Source of the DNA: Alteribacillus bidgolensis
Lineage (GTDB): Bacteria > Bacillota > Bacilli > Bacillales > Marinococcaceae
Direction of reading: 5' to 3'
Length of the DNA: 64,000 bases
NCBI RefSeq assembly: GCF_002886255.1
Contig: NZ_KZ614149.1
Location: 2,666,001-2,730,000 of the forward strand
Below are positions 35,000 to 43,286 of the stretch, in pieces. Below the pieces are notes generated by a model. That model saw only the letters and a program-made list of their open reading frames with translations. It was not told the DNA's origin and ran no database searches. The position numbers were made by a program, and so were the translations under genes. Position 1 is the first letter of the stretch. Each line of letters opens with the position of its first letter.

Positions 35000-36655
35000 T
35001 TGAATACATTAATCATTAACGCCAATATCTATACTATGAACCCTCAGCAGCCTCAAGCTAAAGCGATGTTAATTGAAAATGGCGTCATAAAAAAGCTTTG
35101 GAATAAAGGTGGAACCGATGAGATTATAGTAGAAGCGGGTTCAGATACTCCTGTTATTGATGCAAAAGGACAATTGATGCTCCCAGGGTTTATTGATACA
35201 CATAACCACTTAATTATGTATGCGCAAAACAAAAACGAAGCCAATTGTTCTGCTTCCAATTGCGAATCTATCCAGGACATTCAACAAAAACTCATCGAAC
35301 AAAAGCGAATGACTTCACCATCAGACTGGGTGATTGGCTGGGGATATGATGATACATTGTTAAAAGAAAACCGCCATCCGGTCAGGGAGGAGTTAGACGA
35401 TGTTATTCCCCATCAACCGGCTATTATTAAGCATATATCCGGACACTTTATGGTGGCGAACACAAAAGCTTTAGAAGCTGCAGGTATAACGGAAACGGAA
35501 GAAGATCCACAAGGAGGGCATTTCGGCCGATATTCTAATGGCATCTTAAACGGCATTCTACACGAAGTTGGAGCCATTCAACGATTAGTAGCCTATTTAC
35601 CTGAAAAATCAGAAGACATATTATTAGAAGAACTAAAAGCAGGGGCAAAAGACTATATCCGTGAAGGCATTACAACGAGCACAGAGGCTGCCGTCGGTAT
35701 CTTCTCCGCTAAAAAAGAGCTCCCCCTGCTTGTACAAGCACTAGAAGAAGGTCATCTTCCCTTTGACCTTCGGTTAATGATCATGGAAGATGCTCTTCAG
35801 TTCGAAGGTAAAGATTATAAAGATGATGTCAAAGCGCTAGATCAATTATTAAAGAATAAAAGTAATGGCCGTATGGGCATAGATAGCGTTAAATTTTTTC
35901 AAGACGGATCGATCCAATTGCGCACGGCAGCGTTAAGCGATCCCTATATAGGAACAACCGAGCATGGAATGCTTGTGTTCGAGCAAGAAGATTTTAATAA
36001 AAAGGTAAGAAAATATCATGATCAAAAAGTTCGGGTAAGTTCTCATGGCAACGGGGATCAAGCTATTCATTCTATCTTGGAAGCTTATAAAAAAGCACAG
36101 GATGAAAATCCTCATCCTCATGCAAATCACCGCGTAGAGCATGCCCAAACGATACAGGATATTGATTTAGAGCTTGCTGCTGCCTATAACTTTCCTTTGT
36201 CCTTTTTCATCAATCATATCTACTATTGGGGCGATAGACACAGGGATATCTTTCTAGGAAAACAGCGCGCAGAGCAAATGAATCCTTTACGTAAAGCAGA
36301 AAAGTTTGGTATATTATTTACCCTGCACTCTGACTGTCCGATCACGCCGATTTCTCCATTATTCTCCATCTGGGCAGCCTGCTGCCGTCAAACACGCAAT
36401 GGAGATGTATTAGGGGAAAACCAATGTCTCTCGGTAGAAAAAGCAGTCGAAACCATGACCATCGACGGGGCACGATTAAATGGTGAAGAGAACATGAAAG
36501 GCAGTCTGGCACCAGGAAAGATCGCAGACTTTATCACTCTTGATAAAAACATTTTTGAAGCGGATCCCATGCAGATACGAGACGCCTCTGTCACAGCCAC
36601 TTGGAAAAATGGGCAGCTAATCTATGAAAAAGAAAAAACATTTGAAACGTTATAA
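35000..36655 (+). CDS. YtcJ-type metal-dependent amidohydrolase (Amidohydro_3)
   Basis: 551 residues from the TTG at 35000, which has AAGGAGG seven bases before; the longer frame from 34913 starts inside the symporter gene and is not supported. Metal-site motifs: LPGFIDTHNHL (about 60), SVKFFQDGS (about 298), SHGNGDQAIHSILEAY (about 345), HRVEHAQTI (about 375) and LHSDCPITP (about 445). YtcJ-like enzymes hydrolyse amides or cyclic amides of unknown nature. Last gene of the ald-tpa operon; together with the M20 enzyme it gives two hydrolases for one imported substrate. A repeat and terminator follow. Confidence 0.83.
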   Translation: MNTLIINANIYTMNPQQPQAKAMLIENGVIKKLWNKGGTDEIIVEAGSDTPVIDAKGQLMLPGFIDTHNHLIMYAQNKNEANCSASNCESIQDIQQKLIEQKRMTSPSDWVIGWGYDDTLLKENRHPVREELDDVIPHQPAIIKHISGHFMVANTKALEAAGITETEEDPQGGHFGRYSNGILNGILHEVGAIQRLVAYLPEKSEDILLEELKAGAKDYIREGITTSTEAAVGIFSAKKELPLLVQALEEGHLPFDLRLMIMEDALQFEGKDYKDDVKALDQLLKNKSNGRMGIDSVKFFQDGSIQLRTAALSDPYIGTTEHGMLVFEQEDFNKKVRKYHDQKVRVSSHGNGDQAIHSILEAYKKAQDENPHPHANHRVEHAQTIQDIDLELAAAYNFPLSFFINHIYYWGDRHRDIFLGKQRAEQMNPLRKAEKFGILFTLHSDCPITPISPLFSIWAACCRQTRNGDVLGENQCLSVEKAVETMTIDGARLNGEENMKGSLAPGKIADFITLDKNIFEADPMQIRDASVTATWKNGQLIYEKEKTFETL

Positions 36656-36738
36656 GAAAAACTCGAGTTGCCGCCAATTGCAAATGGCGGAAGTCATAGT
36701 TGATCCTTTAACAAAATTAAACATTTCTAAAATATAAG
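36655..36738 (+). repeat. Dispersed intergenic repeat, copy E
   Basis: AGAAAAACTCGAGTTGCCGCC, then TGGCGGAAGTCATAGTT, GATCCTTTAACAAAATTAAA and TTTCTAAAATATAAG. It directly follows the operon stop codon. Confidence 0.75.
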
Positions 36739-36741
36739 CAA

Positions 36742-36775
36742 AAACAGGAGAACCTTTCAACCGGTTCTCCTGTTT
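36742..36775. terminator. Bidirectional terminator between the ald-tpa operon and pta
   Basis: AAACAGGAGAACC - 8-base loop - GGTTCTCCTGTTT, a perfect 13-pair stem between convergent genes. Confidence 0.85.
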
Positions 36776-37785
36776 CATTGTACACTCTTACCTAATTCAG
36801 CCTGATGTTGTTCGATACACTGTAACCCCGTAATGAGAGCCATGTAGTAGATGTCAGTGCTGCTGCACCCTCTAGAAAGATCATTGACTGGCTTATTTAA
36901 GCCTTGGAGAATCGGGCCCAATGCCTGAAAACCTCCTAACCTCTGTGTGATTTTATACGCTATGTTCGCAGCATCAAGGTTGGGGAAAACAAATACATTG
37001 GCGTTGCCTTGCAAAGGGGAGTAAGGCGATTTTTTTTGAGCAATTTCAGGGATGATGGCTGCATCAAATTGAATTTCTCCGTCCACAGGCCACTTAGGAT
37101 AGTTCTGTTTAAATATACGGACAGCTTCATGGACCACTGCTGTCTCTTCCGATTGAGCAGATCCATTCGTAGAATAGCTTAAAAATGCAACGCGCGGATT
37201 TATATTAAACATTTCAGTAGAACAAGCGGTAAGATTAGCAATTTCAGCTAAATCCCGACTTTGCGGAGAAACATTTACTGCACAATCTGCAAAAAAGTAA
37301 ACCGTTTTTTCTTTCAACATAACAAAATAGCTGCTTATCCGTTTGACAGAAGGCTTCGTCTTAATAAGCTGCATGGCTGGTTTTAAAATATCACGGGTCG
37401 CATACTGTGCCCCTCCGACAAATCCATTTACTTCCCCGCGTTCTAAGAGCATCATTCCAAAGTAATTTGGCTCTTGGATGAGATTCTCTGCCTCTGCTTT
37501 TGTCATTTTAGATTTGCGTTTATCATACATTGCATCTCTATACGTGTTGAGTTGGGGACATGTTTGCGGATCACAGACTTTTACCGTTTCGGGTATAGAT
37601 GAGAACAAGTCCTTCCATTTTTTTATCAATTCTTTTTCCCGTCCAATTAACACAGGACGAATGAGCTTTTCTATATCTAATTGATACGCTGCTTGAAGAA
37701 CACGTTCGTCTTCCCCTTCTGGAAAAACAATCGTCGGATACGCATTGCGTACATTTTCAATAATTTCGGAAAATAATATATTCAT
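36775..37785 (-). CDS. pta: Phosphate acetyltransferase
   Basis: 336 residues, the short Pta type. Family signatures: TIVFPEGEDERVLQAA (about 18-33), VGGAQYATRDILKPAMQ (about 118), SYSTNGSAQSEE (about 202) and the C-terminal NVFVFPNLDAANIAYKITQRLGG (about 285-300). It converts acetyl phosphate and CoA to acetyl-CoA, which is the step after Xsc. It is convergent with the sulfonate operon, 13 bases after its terminator. The ATG at 37785 has AGAGGG before it; the TTG at 37803 lies over the site. Probably a second, dedicated copy beside a housekeeping pta, which is outside this window. Confidence 0.9.
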   Translation of the reverse strand: MNILFSEIIENVRNAYPTIVFPEGEDERVLQAAYQLDIEKLIRPVLIGREKELIKKWKDLFSSIPETVKVCDPQTCPQLNTYRDAMYDKRKSKMTKAEAENLIQEPNYFGMMLLERGEVNGFVGGAQYATRDILKPAMQLIKTKPSVKRISSYFVMLKEKTVYFFADCAVNVSPQSRDLAEIANLTACSTEMFNINPRVAFLSYSTNGSAQSEETAVVHEAVRIFKQNYPKWPVDGEIQFDAAIIPEIAQKKSPYSPLQGNANVFVFPNLDAANIAYKITQRLGGFQALGPILQGLNKPVNDLSRGCSSTDIYYMALITGLQCIEQHQAELGKSVQ

Positions 37786-38146
37786 AACCATCCCTCTTTC
37801 CAAAAATAATGTTAATACTTACTTAGGCTCCCCATAAATAAATAGCCGCTAAGGTTTTTAAAACCTACGAAATCCAACGTACCAATGAAAATTATGCAAA
37901 GTCATTATTCAGAAAGAATGTAGGAAACGATTCTCAAACTATAGCCAAAAATTCTGGAAACATTTCTTAATTCAATTATATAAGAATTCATATTGGTTCG
38001 GTTATCAGGATGTTAGAACCTTTTCATTACTATTTTTTATAAGTCGAACTGTGAGATAGGAGTAATAATTTAGTAAAATTTTTCAAACCGCTTGAAGCAT
38101 TTATTCGTTGCCTAATAAGAAAGAAATCATACAGGAGGTTTGTTAA
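37786..38146. other. Intergenic region between divergent pta and beta-propeller genes
   Basis: About 360 bases. Contains the near-palindrome AGGTTTTTAAAACCT at about 37851-37865; no copy of the GntR operator, so pta may not share that control. Otherwise I see nothing. Confidence 0.5.
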
Positions 38147-39217
38147 ATGAAGAAACGAATGGTTGTTTTTGTTATCTTTTTTCTTGTAATACTTACCAGC
38201 GTTTCAGCATGTACAGGAGAAGATGAAAAGATTGCTGGGCCAACGGGTAACCCAGAAGAGAACGATGAAGTGAGACAGGCTTCAGGTGGACCTTATAAAG
38301 AAGCACTGGTATATGTTAATAATAAAGATTCAAACAATCTTCAAGTTATCCATCCGACTACACATGAAGTTGTTCGTAATATAGATGTAGGAGAAAAACC
38401 GACTTATAACGAAATCAGCCCAAAAGGAAATAATGTGTATGTCGTCAACAGTAAATCTGAAGATGTCTCGATTATCGATGCAAAAACAGCGGAAGTAATC
38501 AAAACTATTCCGGTTGGAAAGACGCCAAAAGGTATTAATTTTACTCCAGATGGAAAATGGGTGTATGTTGTTAACGAAGGAGATAACACTGTTACAGTGA
38601 TTGATAATGAGTCGATGGAAAAAACATCAACCATTGATGTCGGCGAGTCCCCCCATAACGGTGTAGCAAGCGTTGATAGCAGCACGTTTTACGTCACAAA
38701 TACTGGATCCGACTCTATTTCAGTGATTGACACTGCGTCTCAACAGGTGACCAATACAATTAAAGAAGTAGAAGGATCTCCTCACAATATAAATATTACT
38801 CCAGACGGAAAAACTCTGCTCGTTACCTTGACACAAACGAGTGAGGTTGGGGTGGTGGATATAAAGGATGCTGAAATGTCTGAAGTTATTCCTGTAGGAA
38901 CCGGACATCACGTGTTAGATGTCACCAAGGATGGAAAATATGCGTATGTGGGAAATATCGGGACCAACTTTGTCTCGGTCATTGACATTTCAGCGGAAAA
39001 AGAAATAAAGCAAATTGAGGTTGGAAAGGGGCCTCACGGTATAATCGTTTCAGCAAACGGCGATGCTGTTTATGCTGCTATCAGCGGTGAAAATAAGGTC
39101 ACCGTCATTGACAGAAAAACAAACGAAGTAGTCGACAATATAGATGTTGATTCATTTCCTTTCTTTATAAGTACTTTAGAAAGCCACTCTTTAGACAAAA
39201 AGAGAACAGATAATTAA
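38147..39217 (+). CDS. YVTN-repeat beta-propeller lipoprotein
   Basis: 356 residues. Signal peptide with lipobox VSAC (Cys22), then seven repeats of about 42 residues, each with the pattern YVVN...VSVIDxxTxxVxxTIPVG and a GxxPxGIxxxxDG turn: the YVTN seven-bladed propeller family, secreted and bound to the outer membrane face. Members bind ligands or surface polymers; the role here is unknown. A strong ACAGGAGG site lies before the ATG. Single gene; a MITE-like element starts 22 bases after its stop. Confidence 0.83.
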   Translation: MKKRMVVFVIFFLVILTSVSACTGEDEKIAGPTGNPEENDEVRQASGGPYKEALVYVNNKDSNNLQVIHPTTHEVVRNIDVGEKPTYNEISPKGNNVYVVNSKSEDVSIIDAKTAEVIKTIPVGKTPKGINFTPDGKWVYVVNEGDNTVTVIDNESMEKTSTIDVGESPHNGVASVDSSTFYVTNTGSDSISVIDTASQQVTNTIKEVEGSPHNINITPDGKTLLVTLTQTSEVGVVDIKDAEMSEVIPVGTGHHVLDVTKDGKYAYVGNIGTNFVSVIDISAEKEIKQIEVGKGPHGIIVSANGDAVYAAISGENKVTVIDRKTNEVVDNIDVDSFPFFISTLESHSLDKKRTDN

Positions 39218-39239
39218 TTCTCCGGTATAATTTATCATT

Positions 39240-39438
39240 GGGGAGCTGTCCCATAAGTCAGTTCTCAGCAAACGAACTGGAATATACTCGCTTTCCGCGG
39301 GCGGCGGTTCAGCCTCCTCGTGAGCAAAAACCGCTCACTGAGGGGTCTTCACACTGTCGCTTTTCCCGCAGGAGTCTCACATATTCCAGTTACTAGATGA
39401 TTTTCATCCCCTAAACTAAACTTTTGGGACAGCCTCCT
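39240..39438. mobile_element. MITE-like non-coding element
   Basis: About 200 bases with no frame. Outer ends GGGGAG-CTGTCCCATAAG and, reversed, AAAGGAGGCTGTCCCAAAAG form imperfect terminal inverted repeats; inside, AACTGGAATAT (39275-39285) and ATATTCCAGTT (39381-39391) are a perfect inverted pair around a GC-rich core (CTTTCCGCGGGCGG, CCCGCAGGAGTCTC). Similar GC-rich blocks are, in my memory, widespread in Bacillaceae. The end CTGTCCCAAAAG resembles insertion-sequence ends, but no parent is present. I cannot confirm a target duplication. Confidence 0.65.
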
Positions 39439-39681
39439 TTCTTGATTTTATGCTTGAATGTCTGGATTAAGACTCAATTACCTTGAACGTACTGGCGACG
39501 ATCGTCAGGTTTATACATTAGAAGTAATACTGCACCCAGGACAGTATGCTTTCGTTTCCCTCTCTTCCCTTTGCCTGCAGGTGCATACTTTCATAAAGTC
39601 TAATTCTCCCATATCCTCCTAAGACGGAGATGCTTATACACCCTGTTCACAGGATAACAGCAGAGAACTTTTGCTTTTCTA

Positions 39682-40434
39682 TTACGAAGTTCCCAGCACT
39701 TTTTGGCCTTGCGGCTGGGTATTATATGGAGTCGGTTCTAACGTGATGCCAATATCATCAAATGATTGATTTTTTGGTAGACGATAGGTAATTAGACCAT
39801 TACCGTTTTCATTTGGTTTTAACGTACCTGCATTTTGCCGATTTCCATTCTTCAACAACCAAACTTGATAGACTTCCTCCTCTTTTACAGTTGGCATATT
39901 GTTTAGGTTTATTACAAGACTAGTACTACTACCTTCTTGAATAAGGTAGGCAGTACCATTTGCTGAAACTGCCGCATCCTCCCCTTGTAAAGCATAAGTT
40001 GTGATTATTTGAGCTGGATCAGCTTCTTCGTTTTCTAAAGTTGTTATGGTATCTTTTAATTGGAGATTGCTCCAGAACAGTCCGATCATACCAATGACTA
40101 AAAGTATGGCAATCCCAGCAGATATTGGCGAGAAATTTTTCGTTAAAGTTTCTTTTATTCGTGTTAATAAATGGTGTTTTTTATCTTTCGTAGTATGAGT
40201 CTGTTTCGATGTTTCGTTTTCTGCAAAAATAAATTCCATGACTTCTTGTTTCAGCGTTTCAGGAACCTCTGCTTCTTCTATATCATTAGAAAGCGTCTGC
40301 CAAACACCCTTAAAAGAATCTACTTCCTTTTTACAGTGACTGCATGTTTGAAGGTGCTGTTCAAATAGTTCTTTTTCATTCTCGCTAAGCTCATCGATAA
40401 TATATAAAGACAGGTTTTCGCATTTATTTTCCAT
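39682..40434 (-). CDS. Anti-sigma factor, zinc-finger plus RskA-type domain
   Basis: 250 residues. The N-terminal zinc-binding ZAS domain has His27, Cys31 and Cys34 (HLQTCSHC); one membrane helix lies at about 103-124 (FSPISAGIAILLVIGMIGLFW); the outer C-terminal part (residues 140-250, VYQVWLLKNGNRQNAGTLKP) is the RskA-type domain that senses envelope stress. It holds the ECF sigma factor inactive at the membrane. Its start overlaps the sigma gene stop by 11 bases, so both are made together. Confidence 0.88.
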   Translation of the reverse strand: MENKCENLSLYIIDELSENEKELFEQHLQTCSHCKKEVDSFKGVWQTLSNDIEEAEVPETLKQEVMEFIFAENETSKQTHTTKDKKHHLLTRIKETLTKNFSPISAGIAILLVIGMIGLFWSNLQLKDTITTLENEEADPAQIITTYALQGEDAAVSANGTAYLIQEGSSTSLVINLNNMPTVKEEEVYQVWLLKNGNRQNAGTLKPNENGNGLITYRLPKNQSFDDIGITLEPTPYNTQPQGQKVLGTS

Positions 40435-40999
40435 GGCGAACCCCTCCTATGTCTTCGCTGAAATAATGGCGCAGTTTTTTTAGAGTTTGATGCAGCCTGC
40501 TTTTAATTGTACCAAGCGGCTTATTTTCCATTTGAGCAATTTCTCGTAAGGAGTAACCTTCCCAGTATACTAAATGAAGAAGATGCTGTTGAGACGGAGA
40601 GAGTGACTGTTTGGCTTCACGAATTTGCTGTTTCAAAGAAACTTGCTGGACAATATCTTCTGTCTCGTAATCTTGTATTTGCCTCCATTCATGAGGCTCT
40701 AATTGAATGATCCCTTTATGTTTTCGGTCGCTTCGAATAAGATCAATCGCGATGTTGCGAGTAATGGTAAGAAGCCAGTTTGCAAATTGTCCTTTCGTGG
40801 AGTTGTACGTTTGTTTTGTTGTCCAAAGCCGGAGAAAGACATGTTGGACAATTTCTTTTGTTTTTTCTGTATTGCCTTTCGTCATTTTTAAGGAAAAACT
40901 GTAGATAAGCTTTACATACCGATCATACAGTTCTTCAAGTGCTGGACGGTGGTTTTGCACAATTAATTTGGTAAGTTCTTCATCCGTTTTCCGTTTCAA
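40424..40999 (-). CDS. ECF sigma factor (SigK-like)
   Basis: 191 residues. Region 2 (about 15-85: LYDRYVKLIYSFSLK; GQFANWLLTITRNIAIDLIR) binds the -10 element and core polymerase; region 4 (about 125-180: SPSQQHLLHLVYWEGYSLREIAQ, PLGTIKSRLHQTLKKLR) is the -35 binding helix-turn-helix. It is cotranscribed with its anti-sigma factor. The COG4315 lipoprotein and YeiH-type gene lie upstream on the same strand; a repeat separates them, so the sigma factor may have its own, probably autoregulated, promoter. Confidence 0.9.
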   Translation of the reverse strand: MKRKTDEELTKLIVQNHRPALEELYDRYVKLIYSFSLKMTKGNTEKTKEIVQHVFLRLWTTKQTYNSTKGQFANWLLTITRNIAIDLIRSDRKHKGIIQLEPHEWRQIQDYETEDIVQQVSLKQQIREAKQSLSPSQQHLLHLVYWEGYSLREIAQMENKPLGTIKSRLHQTLKKLRHYFSEDIGGVRHGK

Positions 41000-41044
41000 G
41001 CTGCGTTCCCTCCCTTGTGAAGTAAGTTGTTCTTTTAATGGTAA

Positions 41045-41130
41045 ACTTTAGAAAAACTTGGCTTACCGCCAAGTTAAAATGGCAATATACTTTGATCCTT
41101 TAACAAAGTTAATCATTCCTAAAGTATAAA
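41045..41130 (+). repeat. Dispersed intergenic repeat, copy F
   Basis: ACTTTAGAAAAACTTGGCTT, hairpin ACTTGGC/GCCAAGT, TACTTTGATCCTTTAACAAAG and CTAAAGTATAA. A 16-base central block is deleted relative to copy C. Sits in the 41000-41366 gene-free stretch. Confidence 0.78.
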
Positions 41131-41366
41131 AAGAAAAAACTGTCACAGAAGGACAGTTCTTTCTTCATCAGGCAGGAAAATAAGTTGACGTTTAAAGATC
41201 CAGTTTCAGTGCACACATGATAAAACCGTGTACGCAGGAGAAAGTTCTTTAGATTTTTCCGCCAACGCCACATCTTAGGGCATTGCCTCCTCTTTATCTA
41301 CTTGTGCGTATTTAACCGAACTTCCTTTTTTTCAGAGTGTTTGCGCTTTTCTTATAACATGTCATA

Positions 41367-41870
41367 TTATTTAAACGTTGTGTCACTGTTAACTATATAC
41401 CAGAGATCTTTAACACCTTGACCGTGAACATCACCTGGGGATTCATCTTTAACAAAGTAGTAAAGCGGATAACCTTTATACGTTGTTTGTTTATCTTCTG
41501 TATCTTCTCGAGTGATCGTACCGAAGTCATCTTTGTTGAAGTTTTGGGGAACGTCATTTAAGTGTTCTGCATAGAAAGGCGGCCAGTTTTCAAGACATTC
41601 ACCACTGCAGTTTGAAGTACCTGGTTCATCATTTGCAAAGTAATAAAGTGCTCGGCCATCGGCGTCCGTAAGAAAATCACCAACACTTTGATGTTCCATT
41701 AATTCTAAAGAAGAAGATTTTTCAGCTGCTTTTTCGGTACTACTCTCCATCTCTTTTTTCGATACTTCTACCTGATCTGAATTTGGATTCTCCTCGACTT
41801 CTTCAATACCGCATGCTCCAAGGAATACCCCGGCTAATAGCAATGCAGATAACAAACTCAAAATGTTCAT
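41367..41870 (-). CDS. COG4315-type secreted-repeat lipoprotein
   Basis: 167 residues from the ATG at 41870, which has GGAG about eight bases before (an ATG at 41882 lies over that site). Lipobox LGAC (Cys20), a low-complexity linker rich in Glu/Ser, then two copies of the ~45-residue repeat (DADGRALYYFANDEPGTSNCSGECLENWPPF; YKGYPLYYFVKDESPGDVHGQGVKDLWY). This family is surface-anchored; the Yx[FWY]xxD pattern is its signature and function is unknown. Its place beside an ECF sigma/anti-sigma pair suggests envelope stress control. Confidence 0.83.
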   Translation of the reverse strand: MNILSLLSALLLAGVFLGACGIEEVEENPNSDQVEVSKKEMESSTEKAAEKSSSLELMEHQSVGDFLTDADGRALYYFANDEPGTSNCSGECLENWPPFYAEHLNDVPQNFNKDDFGTITREDTEDKQTTYKGYPLYYFVKDESPGDVHGQGVKDLWYIVNSDTTFK

Positions 41871-42007
41871 TTTTCGCTCCATCTCCTTTTATTTTCTATT
41901 CACTAAAGGAAACGGAAGCAGAGCAAAAACGGTTCGATAAAAATAGATTTAATGTACAAGTGGGTCCAGATGCCCATAGCCACAACATTACGAAAATGGT
42001 AAATAAT

Positions 42008-43066
42008 TTAAACAACAGTAAACGTAAGGAGGGCCAGCAGTATGGAAACAATTGTCATAGCTATGAAAGGAAGTAATGCTTTTGTACGCAGTGCCTTAAA
42101 ATTAACATTCAAACCCAGCCCTACCATTGCCATCGTGAGAATAAACGTAGACAGGTCAGAAACTCCGTCTATCACATACGTTGGAATTTGCAAATAAGGA
42201 CCAATAACATAGCTTCCAACCAGACTCATTACAATAAAGCCAATGAGAAACCAAGGAAAATCCATTTTTGCTTGCCCGCTTTCACTCTTGTTTTGCTTTT
42301 TCATCCAATACATCAAAATAAAACAGAGTGGAATCAATAGGAAAACACGTCCTAGCTTTGCTAAAAGAGCGATCGCTAAGGCATCTTCTCCTGCAGGTGC
42401 TGCAGCTAATGCTACATGAGCAATTTCGTGTAAACTTATTCCAGACCATATGCCGTACTCTTCCTCCGTAAGTGGTAAAATAGGCTGCAGGACGGTATAA
42501 AGAAGAGCGAAAATGGTGCCGGTTAATGCAATAATCCCTACTCCAATCGCTGTATCCTCTTCTTTTGATTTTATAATCGGTGATACAGCAGCAATGGCAG
42601 CCGCTCCGCATACCCCCGTTCCGACACCTAGAAGAAGAGACAAATTAAAGTCCGCTTTCAACCATTTAGCAATGAATACCATGGCAAGAACCGCAAAAAT
42701 TATAGTACCCGCCCCCCGAACTAACAAAGGCAGGCCTTGACTAAAAATGACCGCAATATTTAATTGCAACCCATAAAGTACAATAGCGTACCTGAGCAGC
42801 TTTTTAGACGAAAATTCGATACCCTTTCGAATTTTTTCTGGATACTCCCAAATTTGCCGACAGACAATCGCAATTAATATGGCACAAGCAAGCGGACCTA
42901 CCCGATCAAACCCTGTAATATTGGATAAACCAACACCTAGAAGAGCAATGAAAAACGTAAATGCAATTCCTCCGCTCCACTGTAAAAAACGATAAGATTT
43001 CTTGTTGTCCGTACGTCCGGATGGCTCATGATAAGTTTCCTTCATTTCATATTGTTGTGGCTGCAT
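42008..43066 (-). CDS. YeiH/UPF0324-family putative sulfate/sulfite exporter
   Basis: 352 residues with about ten helices. Family signatures LLGVGTGVCGAAAIAAVSPI (about 140-158) and GIWSGISLHEIAHVALAAAP (about 204-222) are intact. Members are predicted anion exporters, often for sulfate or sulfite, and their genes recur beside sulfonate or sulfur-assimilation genes. An AAAGGAG site precedes the ATG. Here it is 14 kb from xsc, which releases sulfite, so it is a candidate outlet for that sulfite, but linkage is only positional. Confidence 0.85.
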   Translation of the reverse strand: MQPQQYEMKETYHEPSGRTDNKKSYRFLQWSGGIAFTFFIALLGVGLSNITGFDRVGPLACAILIAIVCRQIWEYPEKIRKGIEFSSKKLLRYAIVLYGLQLNIAVIFSQGLPLLVRGAGTIIFAVLAMVFIAKWLKADFNLSLLLGVGTGVCGAAAIAAVSPIIKSKEEDTAIGVGIIALTGTIFALLYTVLQPILPLTEEEYGIWSGISLHEIAHVALAAAPAGEDALAIALLAKLGRVFLLIPLCFILMYWMKKQNKSESGQAKMDFPWFLIGFIVMSLVGSYVIGPYLQIPTYVIDGVSDLSTFILTMAMVGLGLNVNFKALRTKALLPFIAMTIVSILLALLTFTVV

Positions 43067-43286
43067 GGTTTCGTGCTCCTTTCTAACAAGTGGCCATTCG
43101 TAAACAATGTCTTTGATTTTACGATACCACAGAAAACAGCACTGCTATTATTTGACTTCTTAATGGCTTACATATAAAAATATAATAATCACGGGAGAGC
43201 CACAGATTCAATGATTAGTAAATTCAAGGAAAGAAAAGCTTTCAATCACTACAACAAATCGAAATAAAGGGGGTATCCCAATATCC

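Noticed and set aside
43004..43026. A GTCCGTACGTCC segment resembling the GntR operator
   Set aside because: Inside the YeiH coding sequence and lacks the GGT...ACC outer arms; a chance match.
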